From Candidatus Poribacteria bacterium (lineage in GTDB: Bacteria; Poribacteria; WGA-4E; WGA-3G): DNA of 32,056 nt. Positions 16,376-25,842 of this stretch are shown here, in pieces (the stretch's first letter is position 1; every line of letters begins with the position of its first letter). The notes beneath the pieces are model-generated. The model was not told where the DNA came from and searched no databases. It saw only the letters and a program-made list of their open reading frames with translations. The DNA lies in the NCBI GenBank assembly GCA_022823085.1, contig JAJDXV010000086.1, forward strand, positions 1 through 32,056, in the 5' to 3' direction. The translations under genes were made by a program, and so were the position numbers.

Positions 16376-17251
16376 ATGTTCAATGCAAACCCCTTTCAGC
16401 AACCCGGGCAGTGGTATCGAGGGAATACACATAGCCATAGCACGGAATCCGATGGGAAACTTCCGATGTCGGATCGCTTCGCTGCCTATCGTGAAGCAGG
16501 CTACGATTTCCTCGTGCTAACAGATCACCGTAAGGTTAACGATGTGAGTGCTTACAGTACATCAGATTTTTTAGCGATATCCGGGAGCGAAGTGCATCCG
16601 TCGAACCCTTATGGCGGCGCGACATACCATTTCGTAGCGATAAATATCCACGAGGCAATTAATTGTGCTAAACTGCACCCGAACGCAGTGATTGACGAGA
16701 TTAAAGCACAGGGTGGTGAGGCTGTGCTATGTCATCCCTATTGGTGTGGACACACGATTACGGATTATCTGCCGTTGCGCGGCTATTTTGCGGTTGAGGT
16801 CTACAACGACACCTGTATGGGCATCGGTAAAGGTTTTTCGGAACAGGCGTGGGATGATCTGCTTGATAGAGGCGGCCCCGTCCTCGGCATCGCTTCGGAC
16901 GATGCACACGGCACAGAACACGACTGTTTCCACGGTTGGATTATGGTAAAAGCAGAAGAACTGACACTTGATAACATTATGGAAGCACTTCGGACAGGCG
17001 CGTTTTATTCTACACTCGGTCCCGAAATTGTGGATTTGGCGTTGGACGCTAATGAGGTAACGGTTAAGTGTTCACCGGCACAATCCATCGTCTTCAAAGC
17101 GGAATGTAGTCGCGGTCGGCGAATCCTACCGGCAGAGGGTGAACTCTTGACTGAGGCGACATATAGCGTTCCAAACGGTGCTAAATACGTTCGGGTTGAG
17201 GTAACAGACGAAAGCGGGAAAAAAGCGTGGTCAAATCCTTTCTTTTTTTAA
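16376..17251 (+). CDS. PHP-domain metal-dependent phosphoesterase
   Basis: This 291-residue protein is a PHP-family hydrolase. Metal-binding motifs appear in order: NTHSHS (residues 17-22), LTDHR (about 49-53), the Glu in SGSEVHPS, LCHPYW (about 118-123), and SDDAHG (about 177-182). PHP proteins of this size cleave phosphate monoesters or diesters in the cytosol; many in this class are annotated as CehA-like or histidinol-phosphatase-like. The C-terminal ~70 residues form a beta-rich extension (SPAQSIVFKAECSRG to YVRVEVTDESGKKAWSNPFF) typical of the CehA/McbA-like branch. The start follows AAGGAG by 9-10 nt. It is followed by the glycosyltransferase gene after 46 bp. Substrate unknown. Confidence 0.88.
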   Translation: MFNANPFQQPGQWYRGNTHSHSTESDGKLPMSDRFAAYREAGYDFLVLTDHRKVNDVSAYSTSDFLAISGSEVHPSNPYGGATYHFVAINIHEAINCAKLHPNAVIDEIKAQGGEAVLCHPYWCGHTITDYLPLRGYFAVEVYNDTCMGIGKGFSEQAWDDLLDRGGPVLGIASDDAHGTEHDCFHGWIMVKAEELTLDNIMEALRTGAFYSTLGPEIVDLALDANEVTVKCSPAQSIVFKAECSRGRRILPAEGELLTEATYSVPNGAKYVRVEVTDESGKKAWSNPFFF

Positions 17252-17297
17252 CATAAAACATCCTTGCGTCCCTTGATGTCTTTTTACTGGTGTTAAG

Positions 17298-18347
17298 ATG
17301 CAAAATATACTGGTGTGCCAAACCGGTGCTTGGATTGGGGACATGGTGCTACTTACACCTGCCTTGCGTGCTTTGAAGCAAGTCTACCCTGAATCCAATG
17401 TGTCGCTCCTTTTGCGACCACTTGTGGCAAATCTGATGGAAACCCATCCTTATGTCGATACTTGCATCGTTGACACCAAAACCGATGGTCGCTTGAAATC
17501 TCTAACGCGTTTGGTACGTCTGATACGTGCCGATGCATTTGATGTTGCTGTTGTGCTGCACCCGACTTCGTTCCGAAACGCATTGATACCCTTCTTGGCA
17601 CAGGTACCGATACGTATTGGTACAAATATCGCTGGACGCGGAATGTTATTGACGACCTCCATCAAAGACGATACGGATGTTCACGAAGTGCATCGATATT
17701 TACGAGTGCTACGCCTGCTCAACATTGAGAATGCACCAGATGCCTTGGAGTTCTGGCATACAGATGCCGATCGGAAAGCAATTCGGGATCGTTTGCATGC
17801 TGCTCGGATTGCTCCAACGGATAGACTTGTTGCAATCAATTTGGGGACAACGTGGCGCACAAAACAGTGGGATATAGCGAATTTCGCGAAAGTTATCCAG
17901 CAAATCGTGGGGCGGATACCGAATACAAGGATTGTGCTAACGGGTTCACCTGCAGAACGGGAACTTGCAGCAGGATTGCCGACATCGCTGCCGGTCATCA
18001 ACTTTGTCGGCAAGACATCAATTTTGCAACTCGGTGCACTCTTAGAGAGATGTGAGGTGTGTTTGACTTGCGATAGCGGACCCATGCATATCGCCGCGGC
18101 AGTAGGTACACCGACCGTAGCACTCTTCGGCCCAACCGCACCGGTTCGCCATAAACCTTACAGTGATGGACATACGGTTATTGAAAAATCTGTTGGCTGT
18201 CGTCCATGCTACAAACGCACGTGCTATCGATCGGATGCACCGCATCTGTGCATGACGAAGATTGAAACCGCCGAAGTTGTGAAAGCATTAGAGACAAAAC
18301 TATATCAGAAATCTGTTCAACACAAAAATCACAAAAAGGGAGTGTAA
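17298..18347 (+). CDS. Glycosyltransferase family 9 (heptosyltransferase-like)
   Basis: This 349-residue protein matches ADP-heptose:LPS heptosyltransferases (GT9). The N-terminal Rossmann domain begins ILVCQTGAWIGDMVLLTPAL (4-23), which is the family's G-x-hGD acceptor-site start. The C-terminal donor domain contains INLGTTWRTKQW, the NFVGKTSILQLGALL segment and the hallmark CDSGPMHIAAAVGTPTVALFGPT. It would act at the inner face of the cytoplasmic membrane, adding a heptose or related sugar to lipopolysaccharide core or another surface glycan. A cysteine-rich patch CRPCYKRTC near the C-terminus occurs in some GT9 proteins. It is joined head-to-tail with the HAD gene (stop TAA directly followed by ATG), indicating an operon. 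Confidence 0.9.
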   Translation: MQNILVCQTGAWIGDMVLLTPALRALKQVYPESNVSLLLRPLVANLMETHPYVDTCIVDTKTDGRLKSLTRLVRLIRADAFDVAVVLHPTSFRNALIPFLAQVPIRIGTNIAGRGMLLTTSIKDDTDVHEVHRYLRVLRLLNIENAPDALEFWHTDADRKAIRDRLHAARIAPTDRLVAINLGTTWRTKQWDIANFAKVIQQIVGRIPNTRIVLTGSPAERELAAGLPTSLPVINFVGKTSILQLGALLERCEVCLTCDSGPMHIAAAVGTPTVALFGPTAPVRHKPYSDGHTVIEKSVGCRPCYKRTCYRSDAPHLCMTKIETAEVVKALETKLYQKSVQHKNHKKGV

Positions 18348-19097
18348 ATGAAGGACATCCGCGCATTAATATTCGATTTCGGCGGCACTTTAGATGGAAA
18401 CGGTATCCACTGGCTGGAACGAGCGTATCAATTTATCCACGAACGCCATCCTGAGATTACGCGTGAAGCGTTTGACGAGGCGGATAGGGCAACGATAACA
18501 GAATTCGCGCTCGGGGATTCCTCTATTGAGTGGTCTTATCAAGACGGGTCAATGCTGCCAGTCGGGGCGGTCGCTTCTGAATATGCGGCGCGTTGTACTT
18601 TGCGAGAGACGACCGACGCGATTGCAGTCGGAATCTATAAGCGGTTAGGCTTAAGTGAGCAGATGAAAGATGAATATGTCGACTGGTTTTGCGCGGGTGC
18701 TGCCGAGCATCTCGAAAACAATCGGCGATGGCTTGAAACGCTCCATGGTACCTATAAACTTGCTGTGATTAGCAATAACTTTGGAAATACCCGTGGGTGG
18801 TGTGATGAATACGGACTGACCCCATGGCTTGAGGCGATTATAGATTCTACGGTTTTGGGGATAGCGAAACCGGACGCTCGTATTTTTGAAGCCGCTTTGT
18901 CAGAACTCGGTGTTTCCGCAGCCCACGCTATCTACGTTGGAGATAGTTACTCAGCAGATATGGTCGGCGGTAAGAATGCCGGGATGTGGACTGCCTGGCT
19001 CGTCGGTAATCAGGAAAAAGTGTGTCCCGACCCGGCGATGGTAGATGTTCAACTGTCCCATCTGCACGAACTGACTGATTCTCTGGCTGTGCCGTAG
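18348..19097 (+). CDS. HAD-superfamily hydrolase (subfamily IA)
   Basis: This is a 249-residue HAD phosphatase-like protein. Motif I is IFDFGGTLD (nucleophile Asp10); the usual second Asp of D-x-D is Gly here, as in the known 'DFGG' branch. Motif II is the Ser of AVISNN, motif III the Lys of GIAKPDARIF, and motif IV GDSYSADMVGGKNAGM. A helical cap lies between motifs I and II. It likely hydrolyses a small phosphorylated metabolite in the cytosol. Its ATG abuts the stop of the glycosyltransferase gene and the ribosome site AAAGGGAG lies within that gene, so the two are translated together. A sugar-phosphate linked to surface-glycan synthesis is a reasonable guess only. Confidence 0.88.
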   Translation: MKDIRALIFDFGGTLDGNGIHWLERAYQFIHERHPEITREAFDEADRATITEFALGDSSIEWSYQDGSMLPVGAVASEYAARCTLRETTDAIAVGIYKRLGLSEQMKDEYVDWFCAGAAEHLENNRRWLETLHGTYKLAVISNNFGNTRGWCDEYGLTPWLEAIIDSTVLGIAKPDARIFEAALSELGVSAAHAIYVGDSYSADMVGGKNAGMWTAWLVGNQEKVCPDPAMVDVQLSHLHELTDSLAVP

Positions 19098-19113
19098 GGA
19101 TTTTTGGCGGTTA

Positions 19114-19139
19114 ATGGGCAGATACGCTGCTCTGCCCAT
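19114..19139. terminator. Bidirectional stem-loop between convergent HAD and lexA genes
   Basis: A perfect 9-bp stem ATGGGCAGA / TCTGCCCAT with an 8-nt loop lies 16 nt after the HAD stop and 30 nt from the lexA stop. There is no strong T-tract on either strand, so termination is inferred from position. Confidence 0.55.
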
Positions 19140-19169
19140 CAAATTGAAATCGACAAATATGGGAGGTTA

Positions 19170-19835
19170 CTATATTTCTCGATGAAGTCCGATGACTTTA
19201 CCGAGTATCATCAAATCATTGTTATCAAAGATGGTCGGTTCAATCGCTGGATTTTCGGGCTGCAATCGGACATGTTCTCCGTCAATAAAGAAACGTTTCA
19301 CAGTCGCCTCATCGTCCACTAATGCGACGATAATGTCACCCGGGTCAGCGTTCGCCTGTCTTCTGACAATAACGAAATCACCTTCAAGGATGCCGGCACC
19401 GATCATACTGGATCCGATAATACGCAAAGCAAAGCATTCGTGGTTGTTTACCATGCGCGTTGGTATCGGGAGGGTGCCTTCAATGTTCTGTGATGCGAGC
19501 AGAGGGGCTCCTGCCGCCACGCGTCCAAAAATCGGGATTTCAATAATATCGCGCTGTACATCTACTAACGCCGGGTTTGCGTTCTGCCCTTCCAGCCATT
19601 TGCTGGTTTCGAGTTTCGGGTCGGCTTCCTTCAAGATGGAAATCGCCCGCGGTTTACCTTCTTCTCGGTTAATATACTTTTTCTTCTCCAACGCGTTGAG
19701 GTGGTCGTGTGCCGCCTTTTCGGAAAACCCGAATTTACTGCCAATCTCACGGATTGTTGGCGGATACCCCTCCTTAATACGCGACTGGATATAGTTAAAA
19801 ATCTCACGCTGTCTGGCTGTTAAAAGTTTTGCCAT
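19170..19835 (-). CDS. lexA: LexA SOS repressor
   Basis: LexA represses DNA-damage genes and self-cleaves when RecA is activated. The 221-residue protein has a winged-helix DNA-binding domain (residues ~1-70, starting LTARQREIFNYI and PPTIREIGSKFGF). The autoproteolysis site is VAAGAP with the scissile Ala108-Gly109 bond. The S24 peptidase fold has catalytic Ser143 in GSSM and Lys180 in ATVKRF. All catalytic residues are present. The recognition helix (SEKAAHDHLNALEKK) differs from E. coli LexA, so its operator need not be the Gram-negative one. ATG at 19835 follows AGGTGA. It is convergent with the HAD gene, and a palindrome upstream may be its own operator. uvrB, a common SOS target, is encoded about 3.4 kb away. 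Confidence 0.95.
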   Translation of the reverse strand: MAKLLTARQREIFNYIQSRIKEGYPPTIREIGSKFGFSEKAAHDHLNALEKKKYINREEGKPRAISILKEADPKLETSKWLEGQNANPALVDVQRDIIEIPIFGRVAAGAPLLASQNIEGTLPIPTRMVNNHECFALRIIGSSMIGAGILEGDFVIVRRQANADPGDIIVALVDDEATVKRFFIDGEHVRLQPENPAIEPTIFDNNDLMILGKVIGLHREI

Positions 19836-19867
19836 CGGTTATCACCTATAACATGGATTAGTTTATA

Positions 19868-19889
19868 TGTATATATTATATTATATACA
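19868..19889. promoter_or_regulatory. Palindrome upstream of lexA, possible autoregulatory operator
   Basis: TGTATATA (19868-19875) and TATATACA (19882-19889) form a perfect 8-bp inverted repeat around 6 bp, about 33 bp before the lexA start codon. The place suits autoregulation. The composition is almost pure A/T, so chance or promoter -10 sequence is a real alternative. Confidence 0.4.
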
Positions 19890-19995
19890 AGTTAAAAATG
19901 CAAGAAAAAATTGATAATTCGTACAATTAAGGACATCATCAAAAATTGAAACCGAATGCTGCTATTAGCGTCTTAAATTAGGAGAATTTTGGAAA

Positions 19996-20664
19996 ATGTA
20001 TAGGTCTAATCTTTTTACACATCTCTTTGCTAAGAATCGTTCTGTTGTTCTGTTTTCGACCTGTGTGGCAACGGTTTTATGCCTTGGGTTTACAAACTTC
20101 GGATTTGCTGAGGAGACGCAGGACAAGGCGGAGCTTGATGCTGTCGTTAAGGATTTCACACGCAAGGATGCCGACGGTACGTCCCACGCCTTGTATACGT
20201 TGAGCGAAGAAAAACAGGCTACAGTCATCGTGTTTCTCGCGACGCAATGTCCGGTAGCGACTGACTACGTGGAACGGATCGTCGCCCTTGTCAAGGCTTA
20301 TGCGGACAAGAACGTACAATTTATCGGTATTAATTCAAACAAACAGGAAACGGTTGCGGAAATTTTGGAATATAACAAGAAGCACGGTTTTGAATTTCCT
20401 GTCCTGAAAGACCCAGAAAATAAAATCGCGGATTATTTCGGTGCAAGGAGAACGCCGGAAGTATTTCTCCTTGATGCGGAGCGTGTGCTACGCTATGCCG
20501 GAGCGATTGACGACAGTCGAAAAGAACCCAAAAAAAACTATCTCCAAAACGCTCTGGACCTGGTAATTGCAGGCAAAGATATTCCAAAAGCAGTTAAAAA
20601 GACCAGAGCCATCGGTTGTACGATTAAACGTGTGCGAAAAAAAGATGTCAATAGAACACCGTAA
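19996..20664 (+). CDS. Exported redoxin/thioredoxin-fold protein
   Basis: This 222-residue protein has a signal sequence (hydrophobic VVLFSTCVATVLCLGF, cleavage near FAEE around 38-40). It then has an AhpC/TSA-redoxin fold: VVKDFTRKDADG, VIVFLATQCPVATDY, NVQFIGINSNKQET, FPVLKDPENKIADYFG, and RRTPEVFLLD with the cis-proline. The active site has a single Cys (about residue 85) where thioredoxins have CxxC, so it may act as a one-Cys peroxidase-like or thiol-disulfide protein in the periplasm. A second Cys lies near the C-terminus (IGCTIKR). AGGAG stands about 12 nt before the ATG. It is divergent from lexA and precedes the penicillin-binding protein gene by 48 bp. Confidence 0.85.
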   Translation: MYRSNLFTHLFAKNRSVVLFSTCVATVLCLGFTNFGFAEETQDKAELDAVVKDFTRKDADGTSHALYTLSEEKQATVIVFLATQCPVATDYVERIVALVKAYADKNVQFIGINSNKQETVAEILEYNKKHGFEFPVLKDPENKIADYFGARRTPEVFLLDAERVLRYAGAIDDSRKEPKKNYLQNALDLVIAGKDIPKAVKKTRAIGCTIKRVRKKDVNRTP

Positions 20665-20712
20665 CCCGTTCTATTAGAATACAGATTTCTCACGGAGGAG
20701 ATAAAAGACAAA

Positions 20713-23226
20713 ATGCGCCAATTCTTATATCAATCTTTTTATCACTCTCTTCAGACAGTGCTAACCCTGTTTTGGGTTGTTTGCGTCCTGGTGTCGATAG
20801 TGATTTTTGCTGGTATCGGTTTCGCGTGTGGCATGTTGATCGGGTGTTGGGAGGATGTACACGCTATCAAGTTTGCTGATTTGGAATATGACGCTGTTGA
20901 TACATGGCAGCAGCATTTGGAAGTCTATTCCTCAGTCTGCGAAGTACAAAAAGCAGATAACGTTGCGTTCTTGATCGATAAGTTGGAGCGATTGGAATAT
21001 AAGAAAGTCTCAGAAATCGTTCCAAAATTAAGCCAACAGGGCGAGTACGCTATAGCTTTAGATGCGAAAGGAAATGGAGCTGTCGGTATCCATCTCGAAG
21101 ACTTTGCGTATCCGGAACTTGACGTGAAGGCGGGCCGCGTTGAGATTTCAGTTAAGGATGGAAAAATTGTATCTATTCGCGGTGAAGGCAATTCTGTGCG
21201 TCAGAACTTTTATCTTGCCGCGGAGAAGATAGACGAAATTGCGGATAAAGAAGAGGGCACAACGCGGCGTTTAGTTCCTTTACTCCAAATGCCTCGCAAG
21301 TTAATGGCGGCGTTTATCGCTATTGAAGATCGACGTTTTTATCGTCATTGGGGCGTTGATATTATACGTCTCACCGGGGCGTTCAAAAACAGATTATTGC
21401 ATGGCAGCCGCTTGGCTGGAACAAGTACGTTGACACAGCAGTTAGCACGAAATATTTACATGTTTGAGCAACGCTCAAAAAGAGATTATGTCAGGAAAGC
21501 AAGGGAGATACTCCTCGCGGTCAGAATTGAGAAGGCTTTTTCTAAAGATGAGATTTTAGAACGTTATCTGAATCATGTCAACTTAGGGCGATCAAGGTTT
21601 GGTGGGAAGACGCTTTACGGTGTTCAGCAAGCGGCACTCGGTTATTTTGATAAGGAGGTGTCCGCACTGAGCAACCATGAGTGTGCGCTGCTCGCGGCTC
21701 TCCCGAAGGGGCCTAGCGATTATTCTCCGTTTTTCAACCCGGAAGCAGCGAAGCGCCGGCGTGACCTCGTACTTACCAAGATGTTAGAGGAGTCTTATAT
21801 CGATGAATCCGAATGGATCGCAAGTGTGAATGCAGCACTCCTTCCGCAAAATCTGCACGGAAGGGGGATGGGAACGCAACAGAAGGAAGCTGGGCATTTT
21901 TTACAATACCTTCGCGAAGAACTCAACGACCTGCCTGAAATTAAGGGAAAATTGTACAGTGGCGGGTTGAAGGTTTATACAACAATAGACATGTCCATGC
22001 AGGCTGTTGCCGAAAAAGCGATGGCAGATCATTTACGGTATATGGATAGGACCTACGCGCGGAACCGTCTACCCGATTACGATACGATTAAAGAGAATCC
22101 GAACAGGGGTGTTGACCCAATTAAAGACTATTTACAAGGCGGCCTCATCGCTTTTGAACCGAAAACAGGACACATCAAAGCGATGGTGGGCGGTAGAGAT
22201 TATTATATCGGCGGCGGAGATTTCAATTTCTATAACCGCGCTGTTGACCCTGACGCAATCCGACAACCCGGTTCCGCCTTTAAGCCGATTGTCTTCGCCG
22301 CACTGTTAGAATCCCCTTCAATTGTAACACCGGCGACAGTTATTAGGGATGAGGCGTGGGGCATCGTTCCTTTTCCCGGACAGTGGTGGGCACCGAGTAA
22401 TTATATCGCTGGCAGGTTCAGGGGCCCCGTAAATATACGAGAGATTCTCACCCACTCCATTAACGTCCCGACAGCAAGAGCCGTGTGGGAGACACCTCTC
22501 GGAACAAACAACATAAAGGAAGGGATAAACCGGACAGTCAATTTGGCGAAAAGGATGGGCATTGAAAGTCATCTTGACCCGAAACCCGCACTCTCCTTAG
22601 GCTCATCCGGCGTAACTATACTTGAATTAACCTCAGCGTATGCTATTTTTGCAAACGGTGGGCTCCGGACGAAACCGAAACACATTTTATACATCCTGGA
22701 CGCAGCCGGTAGAACTATCTATCCCTCGCCGGAGAACGCTGCGATTGAAAATGAGCGTGTGTTAGATGAGAGGGTCGCATACCAGATTACCTCGTTTTTG
22801 GAAAATGTGCTTGATAACGGAACAGCCAGGCGCGCACGCAGAGCAGAAGGGGATCGCCCCGCATTTACGCGACCCGCAGCGGGGAAAACAGGGACAACGA
22901 ACTCTAAAGTAGACGCGTGGTTTGTCGGTTATACGCCTGACCTTGTGGTCGGGGTCTGGGTCGGATTTGATAGTTATCGCCAGAATCGCTACATCTACAA
23001 TAGAACAGGTTCCGAGGCAGCGTTGCCGATCTGGACGGATTTCATGGTTAATGCAGCGCGCGGGCCCGAAAAAGAGTTTCCCATTCCTGATGGCATTGTG
23101 TTTCGGGAAATTAACAAAAGGAGTGGTCTCCTCAAGAGAGCCGGTAAATGCCCAGAAGAGGATATTAGTAATGAACCGTTTATTGAAGGTCAGGAACCCA
23201 ACCAACTCTGTACTATCCATAGATAG
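20713..23226 (+). CDS. Class A penicillin-binding protein (peptidoglycan glycosyltransferase/transpeptidase)
   Basis: This bifunctional enzyme polymerises and cross-links peptidoglycan at the outer face of the inner membrane. The 837-residue protein has one N-terminal membrane anchor (about residues 15-45). The GT51 domain has the catalytic Glu in [14 protein letters not shown] (~205), followed by [12 protein letters not shown]. The transpeptidase has SxxK in PGSAFKP (Ser ~520), SxN in THSINV (~582) and KTG in AGKTGTTN (~724). A ~140-residue segment between the anchor and the GT51 domain resembles the UB2H/ODD-like regions of PBP1 proteins but is unassigned. GGAGGAG precedes the ATG. It ends 23 bp before uvrB on the same strand. 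Confidence 0.93.
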   Translation: MRQFLYQSFYHSLQTVLTLFWVVCVLVSIVIFAGIGFACGMLIGCWEDVHAIKFADLEYDAVDTWQQHLEVYSSVCEVQKADNVAFLIDKLERLEYKKVSEIVPKLSQQGEYAIALDAKGNGAVGIHLEDFAYPELDVKAGRVEISVKDGKIVSIRGEGNSVRQNFYLAAEKIDEIADKEEGTTRRLVPLLQMPRKLMAAFIAIEDRRFYRHWGVDIIRLTGAFKNRLLHGSRLAGTSTLTQQLARNIYMFEQRSKRDYVRKAREILLAVRIEKAFSKDEILERYLNHVNLGRSRFGGKTLYGVQQAALGYFDKEVSALSNHECALLAALPKGPSDYSPFFNPEAAKRRRDLVLTKMLEESYIDESEWIASVNAALLPQNLHGRGMGTQQKEAGHFLQYLREELNDLPEIKGKLYSGGLKVYTTIDMSMQAVAEKAMADHLRYMDRTYARNRLPDYDTIKENPNRGVDPIKDYLQGGLIAFEPKTGHIKAMVGGRDYYIGGGDFNFYNRAVDPDAIRQPGSAFKPIVFAALLESPSIVTPATVIRDEAWGIVPFPGQWWAPSNYIAGRFRGPVNIREILTHSINVPTARAVWETPLGTNNIKEGINRTVNLAKRMGIESHLDPKPALSLGSSGVTILELTSAYAIFANGGLRTKPKHILYILDAAGRTIYPSPENAAIENERVLDERVAYQITSFLENVLDNGTARRARRAEGDRPAFTRPAAGKTGTTNSKVDAWFVGYTPDLVVGVWVGFDSYRQNRYIYNRTGSEAALPIWTDFMVNAARGPEKEFPIPDGIVFREINKRSGLLKRAGKCPEEDISNEPFIEGQEPNQLCTIHR

Positions 23227-23249
23227 CGATAAAGGAGCAAGAATCTGAA

Positions 23250-25316
23250 ATGCAAGAGAACTGGGAGTTACTAACAAAGATTGATGAAATAGCAGACGCT
23301 ATAGAGGATCTCGACGAATTGAGTGATCGCCAATTTGAGTTGATTTCAGATTTCTCACCGCAAGGCGACCAACCGCAAGCGATCGATCAGCTGACAAAAG
23401 GGCTTCGACGCGGCGATAAATCGCAGACCCTCCTCGGTGTGACAGGTTCCGGCAAAACCTACACGATGGCGAACCTGATTCAGAACGTCCAGTCGCCTAC
23501 ATTAGTCATCTCGCCGAATAAGACGCTCGCCGCGCAGCTTTATAACGAATTCCGCACTTTTTTTCCGAATAACGCCGTTCACTATTTCGTCAGCGATTAC
23601 GAGTACTATCAGCCGGAGGCATACATCCCGTCTACGGACACTTTCATTGAGAAAGATGTCCGCATTAACGAAGAGATTACACGGATGCGGCTCGCCTCAA
23701 CTGCGTCTTTAATAGCACGGCGCGATGTTATCGTCGTTGCAAGCGTCTCCTGTCTCTACGGTCTCGGCTCACCGGATGAATTTGAGAAGCAGCGAGTTCA
23801 GGTAGAAGTCGGGCAGATCATCCGACGCGACGCGCTCCTTCGCGCTTTGGTTGATATTCAATACTCGCGTAACGATATTGAGTTCTCGCAAGGTGTGTTC
23901 CGTGTACGAGGCGATGTTGTTGAAGTGTTCCCTGCCTATAGCGAAAACGCCTACCGCATCGAGTTGTTCGGTGATGAAATTGATCGCATTAGCGAAATTG
24001 ATACAACCACCGGCGAAATATTGGGACAGAGGAATGACCTCGATATTTATCCGGCTAAGCACTTCATGACGGATGCTGAAATCTTTGATCAGGCACTGAT
24101 TAATATTGAACTCGAACTCCAAGACAGAATTTTGACTTTTGAAAAAGAGAACAAATTGTTAGAGGCACAACGGATTGAGCAGCGCACCCGCTTTGATCTG
24201 GAGATGTTGCGGGAGGTCGGCTACTGCTCCGGTATTGAGAACTATTCACGGCACCTCTCAGGATTGCAACCCGGGGACCCACCGTATTGCCTCATGCATT
24301 ACTTTTCTGAAGATTTCCTGCTCTTTATTGACGAATCCCACGTTACGATTCCACAGCTGCGCGGTATGTATCGCGGTGACCGTTCCCGAAAAGAGACACT
24401 TGTGAATTATGGATTCCGCTTACCGTCAGCACTTGACAATCGCCCGCTGCGGTTCGACGAAGTAGAATCAATCGTCAACCAAGTCGTCTTCGTCTCTGCA
24501 ACACCGGGACCTTATGAGATGGAAAACAGTTCACAAATTGTCGAGCAGATCATCCGTCCAACAGGTTTGATTGACCCGCAAATCACTGTGCATCCAGTGC
24601 GCGGACAGATAGACCACCTCATCGGTCAGATTAAAGAGCGTGTCAAACGTAAACAGCGTGTCCTTGTTACAACGCTCACGAAGCGGATGGCTGAAGACTT
24701 AACGGAGTATTTTACCGAAGCCGGTATCCGTGCGGATTATATGCATTCCGAGATCGATGTGTTCGACAGGGCGCGCATCCTACGCCAACTCCGAGAAGGG
24801 GTCTTTGATGTATTGGTAGGTATCAATTTGCTTCGAGAGGGACTTGACCTACCGGAGGTCTCTCTCGTGGCGATTCTCGACGCTGATCGTCCCGGTTTCC
24901 TGCGGTCCGTTCGGTCACTCGTCCAGACAGCTGGACGCGCCGCTCGCAATGTTGATGGCGAAGTTATTTTGTACGGGGACAACGTTACAGAGGCGATGGA
25001 TGAGGCGATTAGCGAAACACAACGCCGACGCGATATCCAACTACAATATAACAGCGACCACAACATTACACCTGTAACGATTGAAAAGGCGATTCAGGAA
25101 TTGATCGCTGAATCGGAAACTGCGTATGAGGCAGAACAGGCTACGCAGCCCCCCGCTGTTATTGAAGATATGGCACCGCAAGATATTGAGGCACTCATTA
25201 CAGACTTAACGCGACAGATGCGGAAAGCGGCACTCGAACTTGATTATGAAGAAGCCGCCGCGCTTCGCGACCGTATCGCTGAACTCAAGGAGCAACCAGC
25301 GAAAGGATCAAGCTGA
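23250..25316 (+). CDS. uvrB: Excinuclease ABC subunit B
   Basis: UvrB is the damage-verifying helicase-like subunit of nucleotide excision repair; it works with UvrA and UvrC. Visible are the start of the core at [11 protein letters not shown], Walker A GVTGSGKT (about 72-79), the damage-probing beta-hairpin [12 protein letters not shown], the Walker B-like box FIDESH, motif [15 protein letters not shown], motif [11 protein letters not shown], and the C-terminal UVR motif ([19 protein letters not shown]) that contacts UvrC. At 688 residues it has normal length with about 30 extra N-terminal acidic residues. The usual DKEGFLRS reads DRPGFLRS here. AAAGGAG lies upstream of the ATG. Proximity to lexA is suggestive, but no LexA-type palindrome was seen at its start. 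Confidence 0.96.
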   Translation: MQENWELLTKIDEIADAIEDLDELSDRQFELISDFSPQGDQPQAIDQLTKGLRRGDKSQTLLGVTGSGKTYTMANLIQNVQSPTLVISPNKTLAAQLYNEFRTFFPNNAVHYFVSDYEYYQPEAYIPSTDTFIEKDVRINEEITRMRLASTASLIARRDVIVVASVSCLYGLGSPDEFEKQRVQVEVGQIIRRDALLRALVDIQYSRNDIEFSQGVFRVRGDVVEVFPAYSENAYRIELFGDEIDRISEIDTTTGEILGQRNDLDIYPAKHFMTDAEIFDQALINIELELQDRILTFEKENKLLEAQRIEQRTRFDLEMLREVGYCSGIENYSRHLSGLQPGDPPYCLMHYFSEDFLLFIDESHVTIPQLRGMYRGDRSRKETLVNYGFRLPSALDNRPLRFDEVESIVNQVVFVSATPGPYEMENSSQIVEQIIRPTGLIDPQITVHPVRGQIDHLIGQIKERVKRKQRVLVTTLTKRMAEDLTEYFTEAGIRADYMHSEIDVFDRARILRQLREGVFDVLVGINLLREGLDLPEVSLVAILDADRPGFLRSVRSLVQTAGRAARNVDGEVILYGDNVTEAMDEAISETQRRRDIQLQYNSDHNITPVTIEKAIQELIAESETAYEAEQATQPPAVIEDMAPQDIEALITDLTRQMRKAALELDYEEAAALRDRIAELKEQPAKGSS

Positions 25317-25336
25317 TCTGATACCTAATTTAATGC

Positions 25337-25365
25337 TTGCATTTGACAGCGTAATCTGCTAAAAT
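25337..25365 (+). promoter_or_regulatory. Candidate sigma70 promoter before the rubredoxin-like gene
   Basis: TTGCAT (25337-25342) and TAAAAT (25360-25365) have a 17-nt spacer. They lie 118 nt before the ATG at 25483. An overlapping TTGACA (25343-25348) is too close to this -10. Confidence 0.45.
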
Positions 25366-25482
25366 GCAACAAATTGTTCGTAATTTCAAAAACCTACAAC
25401 TTCGATTCTCGGAGGATTAATAATTTTGGTAATCCGATATTAAAATGCTAATCTTCTTGAGGAATAGAGAAAGGACATTGCA

Positions 25483-25740
25483 ATGTTTGTTTGCATCGCT
25501 TGTGGTTATTTGTGGAAGGAAGCAGATAACCCACCCGAAGAGTGCCCGGCATGCACGGCACCGAAAGAGAAATACATTCCTTATGATGACAGAGCGGAAC
25601 GCTGGGTCAAGCGTGCTGTTGCAGCACACGTTATGTACCCAGACGAAGAAGGTGCAGACCTCCGCGCAGAGAATTCTGCACTCTCCTCACATATCAGATT
25701 TGCCCTCGTCGGGTTACTTGGTGACCTCGCGAAGGAATAA
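25483..25740 (+). CDS. Rubredoxin-like zinc-ribbon protein with helical tail
   Basis: This 85-residue cytosolic protein begins with a rubredoxin-like knuckle pair: Cys4 and Cys7 in MFVCIACGYLW, and Cys21 and Cys24 in EECPAC, followed by the Pro-Lys-Glu-Lys turn seen in rubrerythrin C-terminal domains. The spacing is much shorter than in true rubredoxin (13 residues between knuckles), as in rubredoxin-like domains. Residues ~40-85 form one or two helices (WVKRAVAAHVMY, LSSHIRFALVGLLGDLAKE) with no known motif. It may bind iron or zinc and could serve electron transfer or regulation. GAAAGGA precedes the ATG. It is a single-gene unit with its own promoter and terminator. Confidence 0.75.
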   Translation: MFVCIACGYLWKEADNPPEECPACTAPKEKYIPYDDRAERWVKRAVAAHVMYPDEEGADLRAENSALSSHIRFALVGLLGDLAKE

Positions 25741-25748
25741 CGCGTGGG

Positions 25749-25780
25749 AGCCTCGATCCTTCAATCGAGGCTTCTTTTTT
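25749..25780 (+). terminator. Rho-independent terminator
   Basis: A perfect 9-bp stem AGCCTCGAT / ATCGAGGCT with a 6-nt loop is followed by TCTTTTTT, 9 nt after the stop codon of the rubredoxin-like gene. Confidence 0.9.
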
Positions 25781-25842
25781 AACCTACCGTCAATAGAAAG
25801 GAAGCGGCGTTTTCTCAATTAGAAACTGCCGCGATATAGAAA

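Noticed and set aside
17255..17288. Terminator after the PHP gene (ACATC...GATGT then CTTTTT)
   Set aside because: The stem is only 5 bp with a 12-nt loop, and the next gene starts a few bases later; too weak to annotate.
19192..19794. 200-codon plus-strand ORF opposite lexA
   Set aside because: It is a shadow of lexA with low-complexity composition and no family resemblance.
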